From the NCBI GenBank assembly GCA_017524185.1, contig JAFWUG010000128.1, positions 1 to 35,295 on the forward strand: a stretch of DNA of 35,295 nt, given 5' to 3'. Position 1 is the stretch's first letter. Each line of letters opens with the position of its first letter. This DNA is from Bacteroidales bacterium (GTDB taxonomy: Bacteria > Bacteroidota > Bacteroidia > Bacteroidales > Tenuifilaceae). Positions 1 to 9,367 of this stretch are shown here, piece after piece. Below the pieces are notes generated by a model. The model was not told the origin of the DNA and searched no databases. It saw only the letters and a program-made list of their open reading frames with translations. The position numbers and the translations under genes are program-made.

Positions 1-2
1 AC

Positions 3-236
3 TCCGACCATGGTTTGGAGAAATCGGGTAAGGCTGGTCGCTCGCGCTGGTTGGGTCGTAGGCCCCGCAACCGTGGCGTTGTAATGAACCCCGTAGATCA
101 CCCTATGGGTGGTGGCGAAGGACGCGCTTCGGGCGGTCACCCACGCTCACGTAAGGGCATCCCCGCTAAGGGATACAAGACTCGCAAGCCCAACAAAGTA
201 AGCGATAAGTTCATCGTAGAGCGCAGGAAGAAGTAA
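3..236 (+). CDS. rplB: 50S ribosomal protein L2, C-terminal part
   Basis: This is the last 77 residues of ribosomal protein L2, a primary 23S rRNA binder needed for subunit joining and peptidyl transfer. The reading frame is open from the first bases of the window, so the gene starts upstream. Diagnostic stretches are [13 protein letters not shown], then [16 protein letters not shown], which holds the conserved histidine near the peptidyl-transferase centre, and the end [11 protein letters not shown]. It is followed 22 bases later by rpsS, the standard S10-operon order. An apparent TTG start at position 15 is internal to the protein and is not a real start. Confidence 0.97.
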   Translation, partial: SDHGLEKSGKAGRSRWLGRRPRNRGVVMNPVDHPMGGGEGRASGGHPRSRKGIPAKGYKTRKPNKVSDKFIVERRKK

Positions 237-258
237 TTCATAGTAAAGCAGAAGAACA

Positions 259-525
259 ATGAGCAGGTCAATTAAGAAAGGCCCATACATCGAATACAAG
301 CTTGAGAAGCGTATCATTGAGATGAACGAGAGCAACAAGAAAAGCGTTGTTAAGACATGGTCGAGGAGTTCGATGATTTCCCCTGATTTTGTGGGACACA
401 CCATTGCTGTGCACAATGGGAATAAATTTATCCCAGTGTACGTTACCGAGAATATGGTGGGACACAAACTGGGAGAGTTTGCCCCCACCCGTCTGTTCCG
501 TGGACACTCGGGAAATAAGAAGTAG
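259..525 (+). CDS. rpsS: 30S ribosomal protein S19
   Basis: S19 is a small-subunit head protein that binds 16S rRNA together with S13. The 88-residue length is normal. It begins [11 protein letters not shown] and contains [19 protein letters not shown] and the conserved [15 protein letters not shown], all family hallmarks, and it ends with a basic tail. It lies between rplB and rplV as expected. The ATG at 259 is the only start that gives the canonical N-terminus. Confidence 0.98.
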   Translation: MSRSIKKGPYIEYKLEKRIIEMNESNKKSVVKTWSRSSMISPDFVGHTIAVHNGNKFIPVYVTENMVGHKLGEFAPTRLFRGHSGNKK

Positions 526-556
526 ATTGGTGAAACGCTAAAAAGACTACAAAGCA

Positions 557-988
557 ATGGGTAAGAGAAAACGAGATATGGCCAACCGGCTAAAAGAGGA
601 AAGACAGCAAAAGGCATACGCCATTCTGCGCGACTGCCCCAGCTCCCCCCGCAAGATGCGTTTGGTGGTGGACTTGGTGCGCGGAAAGGACGTAAACTCA
701 GCCCTCAACATTCTGAGATATACGCCGAAGCATGCCGCCGAGGATGTGCGTAAGCTTATCCTATCGGCTATCGCCAACTGGAAGGCCAAAAATGAGCAAA
801 TACGCATTGAGGAGGCTAACCTCTTCGTTAAGGAGATTTACGTATGCCAGGGCAAAACCCTGAAACGCATACAGCCCGCCCCTCAGGGTCGCGCTCATCG
901 CATCAGGAAGCGCTCCAACCATGTAACCGTGGTAGTGGACAGCGCCGCTGCTGTAGCAGCAACCGCAAACGTTGCAAATAACAACTAA
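557..988 (+). CDS. rplV: 50S ribosomal protein L22
   Basis: L22 lines the nascent-peptide exit tunnel of the large subunit. The 143-residue protein contains SSPRKMRLVVDLVRGKDV near the N-terminus and the tunnel-hairpin signature RIQPAPQGRAHRIRKRSNH. The start at 557 (MGKRKRDM) is preferred over an in-frame ATG at 590, because Bacteroidota L22 proteins carry a similar basic N-terminal extension. The C-terminus has an Ala/Val/Asn-rich tail after the core fold, which is probably disordered. Its stop is three bases before the rpsC start, so the two are likely translationally coupled. Confidence 0.97.
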   Translation: MGKRKRDMANRLKEERQQKAYAILRDCPSSPRKMRLVVDLVRGKDVNSALNILRYTPKHAAEDVRKLILSAIANWKAKNEQIRIEEANLFVKEIYVCQGKTLKRIQPAPQGRAHRIRKRSNHVTVVVDSAAAVAATANVANNN

Positions 989-991
989 GAC

Positions 992-1741
992 ATGGGACAG
1001 AAAGTAAATCCAATAGGTAATAGGCTGGGAATCATCAGGGGATGGGACTCCAACTGGTATGGTGGCAATAAATATGCCCAGAAGTTGGTGGAAGACAATC
1101 AGATTCGCAACTACCTGAACGAGCGCCTCTCCAAGGCCAGCCTTTCCAAAATAGTGATTGAGCGCACGCTTAAGCTTATCACCGTAACCATCTACACCGC
1201 CCGTCCAGGTATCATCATCGGCAAGGGTGGTCAGGAGGTTGATAAACTCAAAGAGGAGTTGCGCAAGTTCACCAACAAGGAGGTGCAGATTAACATCGTA
1301 GAGGTGAAGCGCCCCGAGATTGATGCCATGATTGTGGCCAATAACACCGCTCGTCAAATCGAGGGTCGCGTATCTTACAAGCGTGCCATCAAACTGGCCG
1401 TAGCTTCCACCATGCGTATGGGAGCCGAGGGTATCAAGGTGCAGGTAGCAGGCCGTTTGGCAGGAGCCGAGATGGCTCGCTGCGAGACCTACAAAGAGGG
1501 TCGCATTCCCCTCCACACTTTCCGTGCCGACATCGACTACGCATTGGCTGAAGCTCACACCAAGGTTGGAGTAATCGGCATCAAGGTATGGATATGCAAC
1601 GGATTGGTTTACGGCAAGCGCGACCTGTCGCCCAACGTAGGAGTGAATAGTGCTCGTCCGGGAGCAGCCCCCAGCCCTTCGCAAGGAGGCCGTCCGCGTC
1701 CGCAGCGTAAGAAGAAGCCCAGCAATGCCAGCAGGGGCTAA
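992..1741 (+). CDS. rpsC: 30S ribosomal protein S3
   Basis: S3 sits at the mRNA entry channel and contributes to ribosomal helicase activity. The protein is 249 residues. It starts [20 protein letters not shown], has a type II KH domain with the [10 protein letters not shown] loop, and a C-terminal S3 domain containing [18 protein letters not shown]. The last 25 or so residues form a Pro/Lys/Arg-rich extension, common in this phylum. It lies three bases after rplV and 29 bases before rplP. Confidence 0.98.
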   Translation: MGQKVNPIGNRLGIIRGWDSNWYGGNKYAQKLVEDNQIRNYLNERLSKASLSKIVIERTLKLITVTIYTARPGIIIGKGGQEVDKLKEELRKFTNKEVQINIVEVKRPEIDAMIVANNTARQIEGRVSYKRAIKLAVASTMRMGAEGIKVQVAGRLAGAEMARCETYKEGRIPLHTFRADIDYALAEAHTKVGVIGIKVWICNGLVYGKRDLSPNVGVNSARPGAAPSPSQGGRPRPQRKKKPSNASRG

Positions 1742-1770
1742 GAAGAGAGAACGTTTAAAGAGATTAGGAA

Positions 1771-2199
1771 ATGCTACAGCCGAAGAAAACAAAATATAGG
1801 AGGCAACAGAAAGGGCGTATGAAAGGTAATGCCCAGCGCGGCAACCAGCTCGCTTTTGGCTCCTTTGGAATAAAAGCGCTGGAGTCCACTTGGATAACCA
1901 GCCGCCAGATAGAGGCCGCCCGTCAGGCAGTAACCCGCTACATGAAGCGCGAGGGTCAAATCTGGATTCGCATCTTCCCTGATAAGCCCATCACCAAAAA
2001 ACCCGCTGAGGTTCGTATGGGTAAAGGTAAAGGCGCCCCGGAGGGATTCGTGGCTCCTGTAACGCCAGGACGCGTGCTATTCGAGTGCGAGGGCGTATCA
2101 TACGAAGTGGCCAAGGAGGCCCTGCGTTTGGCAGCCCAGAAGCTTCCGATTACCACGAAGTTCATAGTACGTCACGATTTTGATTTTACCACAATCTAG
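1771..2199 (+). CDS. rplP: 50S ribosomal protein L16
   Basis: L16 binds 23S and 5S rRNA near the A site. The protein is 142 residues. It begins [19 protein letters not shown] and contains the conserved [20 protein letters not shown] and [14 protein letters not shown] segments. Length and gene order (rpsC-rplP-rpmC) fit the family exactly. The stop codon lies seven bases before the rpmC start. Confidence 0.98.
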   Translation: MLQPKKTKYRRQQKGRMKGNAQRGNQLAFGSFGIKALESTWITSRQIEAARQAVTRYMKREGQIWIRIFPDKPITKKPAEVRMGKGKGAPEGFVAPVTPGRVLFECEGVSYEVAKEALRLAAQKLPITTKFIVRHDFDFTTI

Positions 2200-2206
2200 T
2201 TAGACC

Positions 2207-2407
2207 ATGAAGACCTCGGAAATAAACGAGCTGACGGACAAAGAAATCGCCGAGCGCATTGAGGCCGAGCGGCTACAGCTGGTAAAGCTGCGCATGAACC
2301 ACAGCATATCGGAGTTGGAGAACCCGATGCAGATCAAGCAGACCCGGAAGAACATCGCCCGCCTGCTAACCGTTCAGCGTCAGCGCGAGCTTAAACAGAA
2401 CAAGTAA
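2207..2407 (+). CDS. rpmC: 50S ribosomal protein L29
   Basis: L29 is a small two-helix protein at the exit of the peptide tunnel, part of the docking site for trigger factor and SRP. The 66-residue product starts [18 protein letters not shown] and contains the family motif [20 protein letters not shown], followed by a basic helix that contains [10 protein letters not shown]. Position between rplP and rpsQ confirms the call. Confidence 0.97.
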   Translation: MKTSEINELTDKEIAERIEAERLQLVKLRMNHSISELENPMQIKQTRKNIARLLTVQRQRELKQNK

Positions 2408-2418
2408 TTGCCACAGCA

Positions 2419-2682
2419 ATGGAAGAACAGAAAAGAAATCTACGGAAGGAGAGGATAGGTATTGTTGTTAGCGACAAAATGGACAAGTCCATCGTGGTTG
2501 CCGTTAAGCGTAAAGTTAAACACCCTATCTATGGCAAGTTTATCAATAAAACCACCAAGTTCTATGCCCACGACGAGAAGAACGAGTGCGGAATAGGCGA
2601 TACGGTACGGATAATGGAGACCCGTCCGTTGAGCAAACTCAAGCGCTGGAGGTTGGTTGAAATTGTAGAAAAAGCGAAGTAA
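2419..2682 (+). CDS. rpsQ: 30S ribosomal protein S17
   Basis: S17 is an OB-fold primary binder of 16S rRNA. The 87-residue protein contains the signature [19 protein letters not shown], then [37 protein letters not shown] and a short C-terminal tail. All match the S17 family in order. It is separated from rpmC by 11 bases and from rplN by four. Confidence 0.98.
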   Translation: MEEQKRNLRKERIGIVVSDKMDKSIVVAVKRKVKHPIYGKFINKTTKFYAHDEKNECGIGDTVRIMETRPLSKLKRWRLVEIVEKAK

Positions 2683-2686
2683 AGTT

Positions 2687-3052
2687 ATGATACAGCAAGA
2701 ATCACGCTTACAGGTTGCCGATAACAGCGGAGCCAAGGAAGTGCTCTGCATCCGAGTACTCGGAGGTACGGGCAAGCGCTACGCCCGCATCGGCGACAAG
2801 ATTGTAGTTACCGTCAAGAGCGCAATTCCTGGCGGCGACATCAAAAAGGGTACCGTATCAGAGGCTGTGGTTGTTCGTACAACCAAGGAGATGCGCCGTC
2901 CCGATGGCTCATACATCCGCTTCGACGAGAACGCCTGTGTGCTACTGAACAACCAGGGTGAGATACGCGGGACGCGTATATTTGGCCCTGTGGCTCGAGA
3001 GCTACGCGACAACTATATGAAAATTGTTTCGCTGGCTCCCGAAGTGCTATAA
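2687..3052 (+). CDS. rplN: 50S ribosomal protein L14
   Basis: L14 forms intersubunit bridges and part of the factor-binding interface. The 121-residue product begins [19 protein letters not shown]. It contains the basic [20 protein letters not shown] region and ends with [27 protein letters not shown] residues, all family hallmarks. It starts four bases after the rpsQ stop, which implies translational coupling. Confidence 0.98.
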   Translation: MIQQESRLQVADNSGAKEVLCIRVLGGTGKRYARIGDKIVVTVKSAIPGGDIKKGTVSEAVVVRTTKEMRRPDGSYIRFDENACVLLNNQGEIRGTRIFGPVARELRDNYMKIVSLAPEVL

Positions 3053-3065
3053 TCGCTGAAAACAA

Positions 3066-3395
3066 ATGACAATGGCAAGCAAGTTACATATCAAGAAAGG
3101 AGACACTGTGTATGTGATTTCCGGCGCGAACAAGGGCCAGCAGGGCAAGGTGCTCAAGGTTTTTGTGAGCGAGAACCGCGCCATCGTGGAGGGGGTTAAC
3201 ATGGTTTCTAAGAACATGAAACCTAACGCCAAATACCCCCAGGGCGGCATCATCAAGATGGAAGCCCCCATCCACATCTCGAACCTTATGCTAATTGACC
3301 CGGCCTCAGGCAAGCCCACTCGTATCGGTCGTCGACTGAACGATAAGGGTAAACTGGTGAGGTACGCAAAAAAATCAGGAGAGGAGATTAAGTAA
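3066..3395 (+). CDS. rplX: 50S ribosomal protein L24
   Basis: L24 is an assembly initiator of the large subunit. The 109-residue protein carries an N-terminal KOW domain ([19 protein letters not shown]) and the conserved [21 protein letters not shown] segment. An in-frame ATG at 3072 is an alternative start that would remove two residues. The sequence does not decide between them. The stop codon overlaps the rplE start by one base (TAATG), a tight coupling signal. Confidence 0.96.
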   Translation: MTMASKLHIKKGDTVYVISGANKGQQGKVLKVFVSENRAIVEGVNMVSKNMKPNAKYPQGGIIKMEAPIHISNLMLIDPASGKPTRIGRRLNDKGKLVRYAKKSGEEIK

Positions 3396-3952
3396 TGAAC
3401 TACGTACCAACGTTAAAGACCAAGTACAAAGAGGAAATTATGCCCGCCCTGATGAAGGAGTTTGGGTATAAGAGCGTGATGCAGATTCCCCGTTTGGAGA
3501 AGATCATCATCAACCAGGGTTTGGGTGCTGCTGTGGCCGATAAGAAGATTATCGAGTCGGCACAGGCCGAACTCTCGCAGATAACCGGCCAGAAAGCTGT
3601 TCAGACATTTTCGCGCAAGGACATTTCGAACTTCAAACTTCGTAAGGGTATGCCCATTGGCCTGAAAGTTACGCTGCGTCGCGATCGCATGTACGAATTC
3701 ATGGAGCGTCTAATCAGCGTATCGCTGCCCCGCATCCGCGATTTCAAGGGTATAGCAGATAAACTCGATGGCCGTGGTAACTACACTCTCGGCATCCAAG
3801 AGCAGATTATCTTCCCTGAGATTGACATCGACAAGATTAGCCGCATCAACGGTCTTGAGATTACATTCGTAACCTCTACCGACAAGGACGATGAGGCCTA
3901 TGCGCTGCTCCGCGAGTTTGGGCTACCTTTTAAAAACGCTAAAAAGAACTAG
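3395..3952 (+). CDS. rplE: 50S ribosomal protein L5
   Basis: L5 binds 5S rRNA and forms part of the central protuberance. The protein is 185 residues. It contains [20 protein letters not shown], the loop [20 protein letters not shown], the segment [19 protein letters not shown] and the motif [20 protein letters not shown], all typical of the family. The start codon shares one base with the rplX stop. The rpsN gene follows four bases after its own stop. Confidence 0.98.
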   Translation: MNYVPTLKTKYKEEIMPALMKEFGYKSVMQIPRLEKIIINQGLGAAVADKKIIESAQAELSQITGQKAVQTFSRKDISNFKLRKGMPIGLKVTLRRDRMYEFMERLISVSLPRIRDFKGIADKLDGRGNYTLGIQEQIIFPEIDIDKISRINGLEITFVTSTDKDDEAYALLREFGLPFKNAKKN

Positions 3953-3956
3953 TGCA

Positions 3957-4226
3957 ATGGCAAAAGAATCGATGAAGGCCCGCGAGGTAAGGCGCGCCAA
4001 GCTTATTGAGAAATACGCCGAGAAACGCGCCAAACTGAAAGCAGAGGGCGATGCAGAAGGGCTACAGAAGTTGCCCCGCAACTCGAATCCCATCCGCCTG
4101 CGCAATCGCTGCATGATTACTGGTAGGCCCAGGGGCTATATGCGGCAGTTTGGCATCAGCAGGATTACCTTTAGGGAGATGGCCTCAAAGGGTCTAATTC
4201 CTGGTGTAAAAAAGGCCAGCTGGTAG
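3957..4226 (+). CDS. rpsN: 30S ribosomal protein S14 (zinc-independent type)
   Basis: S14 binds 16S rRNA in the head of the small subunit. The open frame extends upstream into rplE, but the ATG at 3957 gives the expected N-terminus [20 protein letters not shown] and leaves a four-base gap after rplE. The 89-residue product has the conserved [19 protein letters not shown] segment and ends [11 protein letters not shown]. The CxxC pairs of the short zinc-binding S14 form are absent. It is therefore the longer zinc-free form, with a compact loop of the length seen in many Bacteroidota. Confidence 0.97.
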   Translation: MAKESMKAREVRRAKLIEKYAEKRAKLKAEGDAEGLQKLPRNSNPIRLRNRCMITGRPRGYMRQFGISRITFREMASKGLIPGVKKASW

Positions 4227-4264
4227 GAGAAAGAGAAACGTAAGCAAAAAACAAGACGAGAGAG

Positions 4265-4663
4265 ATGAATACAGATCCAATTTCGGACTACCTAACCCGA
4301 ATCCGCAACGCGGTTATGGCCAACCATAGGGTGGTAGAGATACCCGCTTCCAAAATCAAGATGGACATCACCCGTATCCTTTTCGACAAGGGCTACATCT
4401 TGAACTATAAGATGGAGGAGGACAACAAGCAGGGCATGATTAAAATAGCTCTGAAGTATCACCCCGAGACCAAGAAAAACGCTATTAAGCACCTAGAGCG
4501 CGTTAGCCGTCCCGGTTTGCGTCGTTATAGCAGCGCGGCTGAGTTGCCCCGCGTGCTCAATGGCCTTGGTATTGCAATCATTAGCACCTCGCAGGGTGTA
4601 ATAACCGATAAGGAAGCCCGTGCTAAGAACATCGGCGGCGAGGTGATATGCTACGTGTACTAA
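4265..4663 (+). CDS. rpsH: 30S ribosomal protein S8
   Basis: S8 binds the central domain of 16S rRNA and in many bacteria also represses the spc operon mRNA. The 132-residue product starts [19 protein letters not shown]. It contains [20 protein letters not shown] and the C-terminal signature [20 protein letters not shown], ending GEVICYVY. It follows rpsN by 38 bases. Autoregulation is known from E. coli; nothing in this sequence tests it here. Confidence 0.98.
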   Translation: MNTDPISDYLTRIRNAVMANHRVVEIPASKIKMDITRILFDKGYILNYKMEEDNKQGMIKIALKYHPETKKNAIKHLERVSRPGLRRYSSAAELPRVLNGLGIAIISTSQGVITDKEARAKNIGGEVICYVY

Positions 4664-4691
4664 ATTGTTTCACAATATACACTAATTTTCA

Positions 4692-5246
4692 ATGTCTAGG
4701 ATAGGAAAAAAACCTGTAAACTTGCCACAGGGTGTAAGCGTTAATGTTAGCGCGAGTAATGTGGTAAGCGTTAAAGGCCCTCTAGGCGAGCTTTCGCAGC
4801 AAGTTGACCCTGACATCACTGTCAAGGTTGAGGGAAATGAGGTTGTCCTCACCAGGCCAACCGATCAAAAGCGGCATCGCTCAATGCATGGGCTCTACCG
4901 CGCGCTCATCAACAACATGGTGGTAGGCGTATCCACTGGCTGGGAAATCAAACAGGAGCTTGTTGGCGTGGGCTATAAGGCCGAGGCCAAGGGTCAGGTG
5001 CTTGAGTTGAGTCTTGGATACTCGCACGACATCCACTTTGTTTTGCCCAAGGAAATAAAAGTTGAGGCACAGACAGAGCGTAAGGGCAACCCCATCGTAA
5101 CCCTGAAGAGTGCCGACAAGCAGTTGCTCGGTCAGGTGGCCGCCAAACTCCGTTCGCTCCGTAAGCCAGAGCCTTATAAGGGCAAGGGTATTAAGTTTGT
5201 GGGCGAGGTTCTACGTAAGAAAGCTGGTAAAACGGCTAATGCATAA
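4692..5246 (+). CDS. rplF: 50S ribosomal protein L6
   Basis: L6 lies near the sarcin-ricin loop and factor-binding site. The protein is 184 residues and has two L6 domains. It starts [19 protein letters not shown] and includes [20 protein letters not shown] and [20 protein letters not shown]. The C-terminal signature [19 protein letters not shown] is followed by a basic tail. Order rpsH-rplF-rplR is canonical. Confidence 0.98.
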   Translation: MSRIGKKPVNLPQGVSVNVSASNVVSVKGPLGELSQQVDPDITVKVEGNEVVLTRPTDQKRHRSMHGLYRALINNMVVGVSTGWEIKQELVGVGYKAEAKGQVLELSLGYSHDIHFVLPKEIKVEAQTERKGNPIVTLKSADKQLLGQVAAKLRSLRKPEPYKGKGIKFVGEVLRKKAGKTANA

Positions 5247-5266
5247 CCCCTAAAATCGAAGAGAAA

Positions 5267-5623
5267 ATGGCTTTGAGTAAACTAGAAAGGAAACTCCGCA
5301 TCAGGAGGCGTATCCGTAAGAAAATTTCGGGGGTAGCAGAGAGACCTCGTTTGGCTGTATTCCGTAGCAACACCAATATTTACGCGCAGCTAATTGACGA
5401 TAGCAAGGGCGTAACCCTAGCATCGGCATCTTCGCTGGTGAAGGAGATTGCAGGAAACAAAGTGAACAAAACAGAGCAGGCTCGCCTAGTAGGCCAGATG
5501 ATAGCCAAGAATGCCAGCGACAAAGGCATCACCGAGGTGGTGTTCGACCGTGGCGGTAACCTTTACCATGGACGTGTAAAGGCTTTGGCTGATGCTGCAC
5601 GCGAGGGTGGTCTTAAATTTTAA
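5267..5623 (+). CDS. rplR: 50S ribosomal protein L18
   Basis: L18 delivers and anchors 5S rRNA in the large subunit. The 118-residue product has a basic N-terminus ([20 protein letters not shown]), then the conserved [17 protein letters not shown] and [20 protein letters not shown], ending REGGLKF. It starts 20 bases after rplF, and its stop is five bases before rpsE. Confidence 0.98.
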   Translation: MALSKLERKLRIRRRIRKKISGVAERPRLAVFRSNTNIYAQLIDDSKGVTLASASSLVKEIAGNKVNKTEQARLVGQMIAKNASDKGITEVVFDRGGNLYHGRVKALADAAREGGLKF

Positions 5624-5628
5624 GCGCA

Positions 5629-6156
5629 ATGTCAGCAAATAACAACATCAACATACGCAGAGTAAAAGCTAGCGACATAGAGTTGAAAGACCGGCTAGTT
5701 GCCCTAGAGCGTGTAACTAAGGTTACGAAGGGCGGTAGGACATTCAGTTTTTCGGCCATCGTAGTGGTTGGCGATGAGAATGGCGTAGTGGGCTACGGAC
5801 TGGGTAAGGCCAGCGAGGTAACTGCAGCCATAGCAAAGGGCGTTGAAGATGCCAAGAAGAACCTGGTTAAAGTGCCCGTGTATAAAGGAACAATTCCTCA
5901 CGAGCAGGAGGCCAAGTTTGGCGGAGCGCAAGTTCTCATTCGTCCTGCATCGAGCGGTACTGGTGTAAAGGCCGGTGGTGCTATGCGTGCCGTGCTTGAG
6001 AGCGTAGGCATCACCGACGTGCTTGCCAAGTCGAAGGGTTCGTCGAATCCCCACAACTTGGTGAAAGCTACTGTGGCCGCTCTGTTGGAGCTTAGGGATG
6101 CCCGCTCGGTAGCCGACCAGCGCGGCGTTAACCTCGACAAAGTGTTTAACGGCTAA
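5629..6156 (+). CDS. rpsE: 30S ribosomal protein S5
   Basis: S5 helps secure decoding accuracy and lines the mRNA entry site. The protein is 175 residues. It has an N-terminal double-stranded-RNA-binding-like domain ([40 protein letters not shown]) and a C-terminal domain with [20 protein letters not shown] and [20 protein letters not shown]. The five-base gap after rplR implies coupling. The rpmD gene follows after 13 bases. Confidence 0.98.
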   Translation: MSANNNINIRRVKASDIELKDRLVALERVTKVTKGGRTFSFSAIVVVGDENGVVGYGLGKASEVTAAIAKGVEDAKKNLVKVPVYKGTIPHEQEAKFGGAQVLIRPASSGTGVKAGGAMRAVLESVGITDVLAKSKGSSNPHNLVKATVAALLELRDARSVADQRGVNLDKVFNG

Positions 6157-6169
6157 AAACCTACTACCG

Positions 6170-6349
6170 ATGGCAAAAGTAAAGATAACCCAGATTAGAA
6201 GCGTGATTGGGCATCCTGAGAATCAGAGGGCTACCCTGAAGACGCTTGGTATTAGGCGGATGAATCACTCGGTTGAGCGCGAATTGAACGCTCAAATTGA
6301 GGGGATGATTAAGAAGGTGAAACACCTAGTCCGTGTAGAGAACATTTAG
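6170..6349 (+). CDS. rpmD: 50S ribosomal protein L30
   Basis: This short gene lies between rpsE and rplO, the canonical rpmD position. The ATG at 6170 opens a 59-codon frame that begins MAKVKITQIRSVIGHPENQR. It continues with the family hallmark TLKTLGIRRMNHSVE and ends HLVRVENI with a TAG stop. L30 is a small, non-universal large-subunit protein. Length, start and family motif all fit. Confidence 0.95.
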   Translation: MAKVKITQIRSVIGHPENQRATLKTLGIRRMNHSVERELNAQIEGMIKKVKHLVRVENI

Positions 6350-6373
6350 CCACAACCCGTAGAGAGAGAAGTT

Positions 6374-6820
6374 ATGAATTTGAGCAATCTAAAACCCGCA
6401 GAGGGTTCGACCCACAAGGAGAAAAGGATTGGCCGTGGACAAGGTTCAGGCCGTGGCGGAACCTCTACGCGTGGTCATAAGGGCGCCAAGTCCCGTTCGG
6501 GATACTCGCGCAAAATTGGTTTCGAGGGCGGTCAGATGCCTATACAGCGCCGTCTGCCAAAGTTTGGTTTCAAAAACCAGTTCAGGGTCGAGTATCGCCC
6601 CATCAACCTTGAGGTGCTTCAGATGTTGGCCGAGCAGGCCAAGGTGTCAACTATCGACATGGAGACCTTGGTGAGCGCTGGTTTTGTATCATCGCACGAC
6701 AAGGTGAAAATCTTGGCCAAAGGCAGCGTTACAACTAAGCTCGAGGTGAAAGCCCACGCTTTTTCAAAGAAGGCCGAGGAGGCTATTGTAGCCGCAGGCG
6801 GAACTGTAGTAAAGCTGTAG
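6374..6820 (+). CDS. rplO: 50S ribosomal protein L15
   Basis: L15 is a late-assembling large-subunit protein. The 148-residue product has the glycine- and arginine-rich N-terminal extension of the family (KRIGRGQGSGRGGTSTRGHK, GAKSRSGYSRKIGFEGGQMP). It then has RRLPKFGFKNQFRVEYRPIN and a C-terminal domain ending AAGGTVVKL. It starts 24 bases after rpmD, and secY follows four bases after its stop. Confidence 0.98.
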   Translation: MNLSNLKPAEGSTHKEKRIGRGQGSGRGGTSTRGHKGAKSRSGYSRKIGFEGGQMPIQRRLPKFGFKNQFRVEYRPINLEVLQMLAEQAKVSTIDMETLVSAGFVSSHDKVKILAKGSVTTKLEVKAHAFSKKAEEAIVAAGGTVVKL

Positions 6821-6824
6821 GCCG

Positions 6825-8135
6825 ATGAAATCATTCATTGAAACCCTAAAAAATATCTTCAAGATAGAGGATCTGCGCAAGCGGATTCTCTATACCTTGG
6901 GGATACTGCTCATCTATAGGTTGGGCAGTTTTGTGGTGATACCCGGTATCGATCCCAATTTGCTCGGTGGTCTAACCGAACAAACGACCAAGAACGATAT
7001 TATGGGTCTGCTCGATATGTTTTCGGGCGGCGCATTCTCCAATGCATCTATATTTGCTTTGGGAATTATGCCCTACATCTCGGCCTCGATTGTGGTGCAA
7101 TTGCTGGGTATGGCCATACCGTACTTCCAGCGCCTTCAGAAAGAGGGCGAGAGTGGTCGTAATAAGATGAATCAAATTACCCGTCTGCTCACCATCGGTA
7201 TTTTGGCTCTACAGGGACCGGCCTATATAGCCAACCTGCATGCTCAGGTGCCCAATGCTTTTTTAGCTAGCGGTTTTGGTTTCACAGTTACAACCACCAT
7301 TATTCTAATGGCAGGTTCGATGTTTGTGATGTGGCTGGGCGAGCGTATCACCGAGAAGGGTATAGGCAATGGCATATCGCTCATCATCATGATTGGTATT
7401 ATTGCTCGTTTGCCTTTTGCGCTGTCGGCCGAGTTTGTGTCGCGCGTGAGTGAGGTAACGGGTAGCATGGTGATGTTCATTGTTGAGCTGGTTGTGCTAT
7501 TCGTTGTGTTTATGTTCTCCATACTGTTGGTGCAAGGAACACGTCGAATTCCTGTTCAGTATGCCAAACGCATTGTAGGCAACAAGCAGTATGGCGGTGC
7601 GCGTCAGTATATACCGCTAAAAGTGAATGCCGCAGGTGTTATGCCTATTATCTTTGCTCAGGCACTGATGTTTATTCCTATGCTGTTCGCACGGTTCGAT
7701 GAGACTGCAAAGATTGCTACCATCTTCAACTACACTGGTTTTTGGTATAACTTTACCTTCGCCCTGCTCATTGTGCTGTTCACTTATTTCTATACGGCCA
7801 TCATTATCAATCCTACGCAGATGGCTGAAGATATGAAGAAGAATGGCGGATTTATCCCAGGCGTGAAACCAGGTCGCAAGACGGTAGAGTTCCTCGACAC
7901 CATTATGTCGCGGATAACGCTGCCAGGAGCAATTTTCTTGGCCATTATTTCGATACTGCCCGTTTTTGCCATAAAAATTGGCATCAACAACCAGTTCGCG
8001 CAGTTTTTCGGTGGCACCTCGCTGCTCATATTGGTGGGCGTTGTGCTGGATACCCTTCAGCAAATAGAGAGCCATCTGCTGATGCGTCACTACGATGGGC
8101 TGATGAAAGATGGAGCACGTATAAAAGGCCGTTAG
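6825..8135 (+). CDS. secY: Preprotein translocase subunit SecY
   Basis: SecY is the channel of the Sec translocon in the inner membrane, working with SecE, SecG and SecA. The protein is 436 residues with about ten hydrophobic segments. The first lies around residues 20-40 (ILYTLGILLIYRLGSFVVIP), next to the plug region with LDMFSGGAFSNASIFALGIM. The loop RRIPVQYAKRI and the segment IIFAQALMFIP are family landmarks. The cytoplasmic loop containing GFIPGVKPGRKTVEFLD is also typical. It is placed after rplO as in most spc operons. No adk gene lies between secY and map, unlike many other bacteria. Confidence 0.98.
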   Translation: MKSFIETLKNIFKIEDLRKRILYTLGILLIYRLGSFVVIPGIDPNLLGGLTEQTTKNDIMGLLDMFSGGAFSNASIFALGIMPYISASIVVQLLGMAIPYFQRLQKEGESGRNKMNQITRLLTIGILALQGPAYIANLHAQVPNAFLASGFGFTVTTTIILMAGSMFVMWLGERITEKGIGNGISLIIMIGIIARLPFALSAEFVSRVSEVTGSMVMFIVELVVLFVVFMFSILLVQGTRRIPVQYAKRIVGNKQYGGARQYIPLKVNAAGVMPIIFAQALMFIPMLFARFDETAKIATIFNYTGFWYNFTFALLIVLFTYFYTAIIINPTQMAEDMKKNGGFIPGVKPGRKTVEFLDTIMSRITLPGAIFLAIISILPVFAIKIGINNQFAQFFGGTSLLILVGVVLDTLQQIESHLLMRHYDGLMKDGARIKGR

Positions 8136-8172
8136 GCCAATCGCTACGAGCGAAAAAAGTTCTTTACGAGTA

Positions 8173-8958
8173 ATGATAAACATCCGAACCGAGGAGGAAA
8201 TTGAGTTGCTGAGGCAGAACAACGAATTGGTATCCAAGACGTTGGCCGAGGTGGCGAAGATTATCCGCCCGGGCATAGCCACTAAAGTGCTAGATCGCAG
8301 AGCTGAAGAGTATATCCGCGACCACGGCGCAAAACCTGGATTTCTGGGCTACAATGGATTTCCAGCCACGCTATGCATATCGGTGAACGACACGGTGGTA
8401 CATGGTATCCCGTCGGGCTATGAGTTGCGCGACGGCGACATTGTATCGGTGGATTGCGGGACCTACTTGCACGGCTATTATGGCGACTCGGCCTTCACCT
8501 TCGGGGTGGGCGAGGTGTCGGAGCCAGTGCAGCGGCTGTTAAAGGTAACCCGTGAAAGCCTAGAGTTAGGCATTGAAGCAGCGTTGTCAGGTGCACGTGT
8601 TGGCCATATAGGTCATGCGGTGCAGCAGCACGCCGAGCGCAATGGCTACTCCGTGGTGCGCGAGCTGGTAGGGCATGGCGTGGGGCGTAATATGCACGAG
8701 GATCCCGAGGTTCCCAACTACGGACTACGAGGAGTGGGGCCAAAGCTTAGGGCTGGAATGGTTATATGCATAGAGCCAATGGTGAATATGGGCTCTAAAA
8801 ACGTATACCAAGATAGCGATGGCTGGGCTATCCGCACTAAGGACGGCAAACCGTCGGCTCATTTCGAGAAGGCCGTGGCCATACGGGAGGGGCAAGCTGC
8901 GCTGCAGCTCACCACTTTCGACTACATTGATGAGGTTTTACAGAGGTTAAACAATTAG
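8173..8958 (+). CDS. map: Methionine aminopeptidase type I
   Basis: This cytosolic metalloprotease removes the initiator methionine from new proteins. The 261-residue product is a type I enzyme without an N-terminal zinc-finger extension. Visible metal-ligand regions are DIVSVDCGTYLHGYYGDSAF (two Asp), GHGVGRNMHEDPEVPNYG (His), VICIEPMVNMG (Glu) and AHFEKAVAI (Glu). It lies 37 bases after secY and nine before infA. The location beside secY and infA is common and puts the enzyme in step with ribosome supply. Confidence 0.97.
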   Translation: MINIRTEEEIELLRQNNELVSKTLAEVAKIIRPGIATKVLDRRAEEYIRDHGAKPGFLGYNGFPATLCISVNDTVVHGIPSGYELRDGDIVSVDCGTYLHGYYGDSAFTFGVGEVSEPVQRLLKVTRESLELGIEAALSGARVGHIGHAVQQHAERNGYSVVRELVGHGVGRNMHEDPEVPNYGLRGVGPKLRAGMVICIEPMVNMGSKNVYQDSDGWAIRTKDGKPSAHFEKAVAIREGQAALQLTTFDYIDEVLQRLNN

Positions 8959-8967
8959 ACGACACGC

Positions 8968-9186
8968 ATGTCGAAACAGCTAGCAATAGAGAAAGACGGT
9001 ACCATTACCGAAGCACTCTCGAACGCCATGTTCAGGGTAGAGCTTGACAACGGGCATATGATTATAGCCCACATATCAGGCAAAATGAGGCAGCACTATA
9101 TTAAAATACTGCCAGGCGATAAGGTAAAGGTAGAGATGTCGCCCTATGATTTGACCAAAGGCCGAATCGTGTTCAGGTATAAGTAG
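8968..9186 (+). CDS. infA: Translation initiation factor IF-1
   Basis: IF-1 binds the A site of the 30S subunit during initiation. The 72-residue product matches the family length exactly and is a single S1/OB fold. It begins [20 protein letters not shown], has [20 protein letters not shown] in the middle and ends [14 protein letters not shown]. It is nine bases downstream of map and 26 bases upstream of rpmJ. Confidence 0.98.
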   Translation: MSKQLAIEKDGTITEALSNAMFRVELDNGHMIIAHISGKMRQHYIKILPGDKVKVEMSPYDLTKGRIVFRYK

Positions 9187-9212
9187 TTGTACTTTTTTAA
9201 GCAGATACAGAG

Positions 9213-9329
9213 ATGAAAGTCAGGACTTCTATCAAGAAGCGCGACGACGACTGCAAAATCGTACGTCGGAAAGGTCGCTTGTACGTGATTAACAAGAAAA
9301 ATCCAAAGTACAAGCAAAGACAAGGATAA
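9213..9329 (+). CDS. rpmJ: 50S ribosomal protein L36 (zinc-ligand-poor type)
   Basis: This 38-codon gene follows infA. It starts [20 protein letters not shown] and ends [13 protein letters not shown]36 normally holds a zinc ion with Cys11, Cys14, Cys27 and His33. Here those positions read Asp, Cys, Asn and Tyr, so only one ligand remains and zinc is not expected to bind. Such zinc-free L36 proteins are usual in Bacteroidota. Length, start and position between infA and rpsM make the call secure. Confidence 0.96.
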   Translation: MKVRTSIKKRDDDCKIVRRKGRLYVINKKNPKYKQRQG

Positions 9330-9335
9330 TTTGTT

Positions 9336-9343
9336 TAACTTTG
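9336..9343 (+). promoter_or_regulatory. Candidate -7 promoter element before rpsM
   Basis: The sequence TAACTTTG matches the Bacteroidota -7 consensus TAnnTTTG exactly and continues with GCACC. It lies 25 bases before the rpsM ATG, in the longest AT-rich gap of this part of the operon. No clear TTTG-like -33 element sits 19-21 bases upstream. It probably marks an internal promoter for rpsM-rpsK-rpsD-rpoA-rplQ. Confidence 0.5.
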
Positions 9344-9367
9344 CACCCTAATTTTTAAGAAGCAGAT

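Noticed and set aside
761..1792. Long minus-strand open frame (343 codons) across rplV and rpsC
   Set aside because: It is antisense to two well-defined ribosomal genes and its composition is that of a reverse complement of conserved codons. No family motif is visible.
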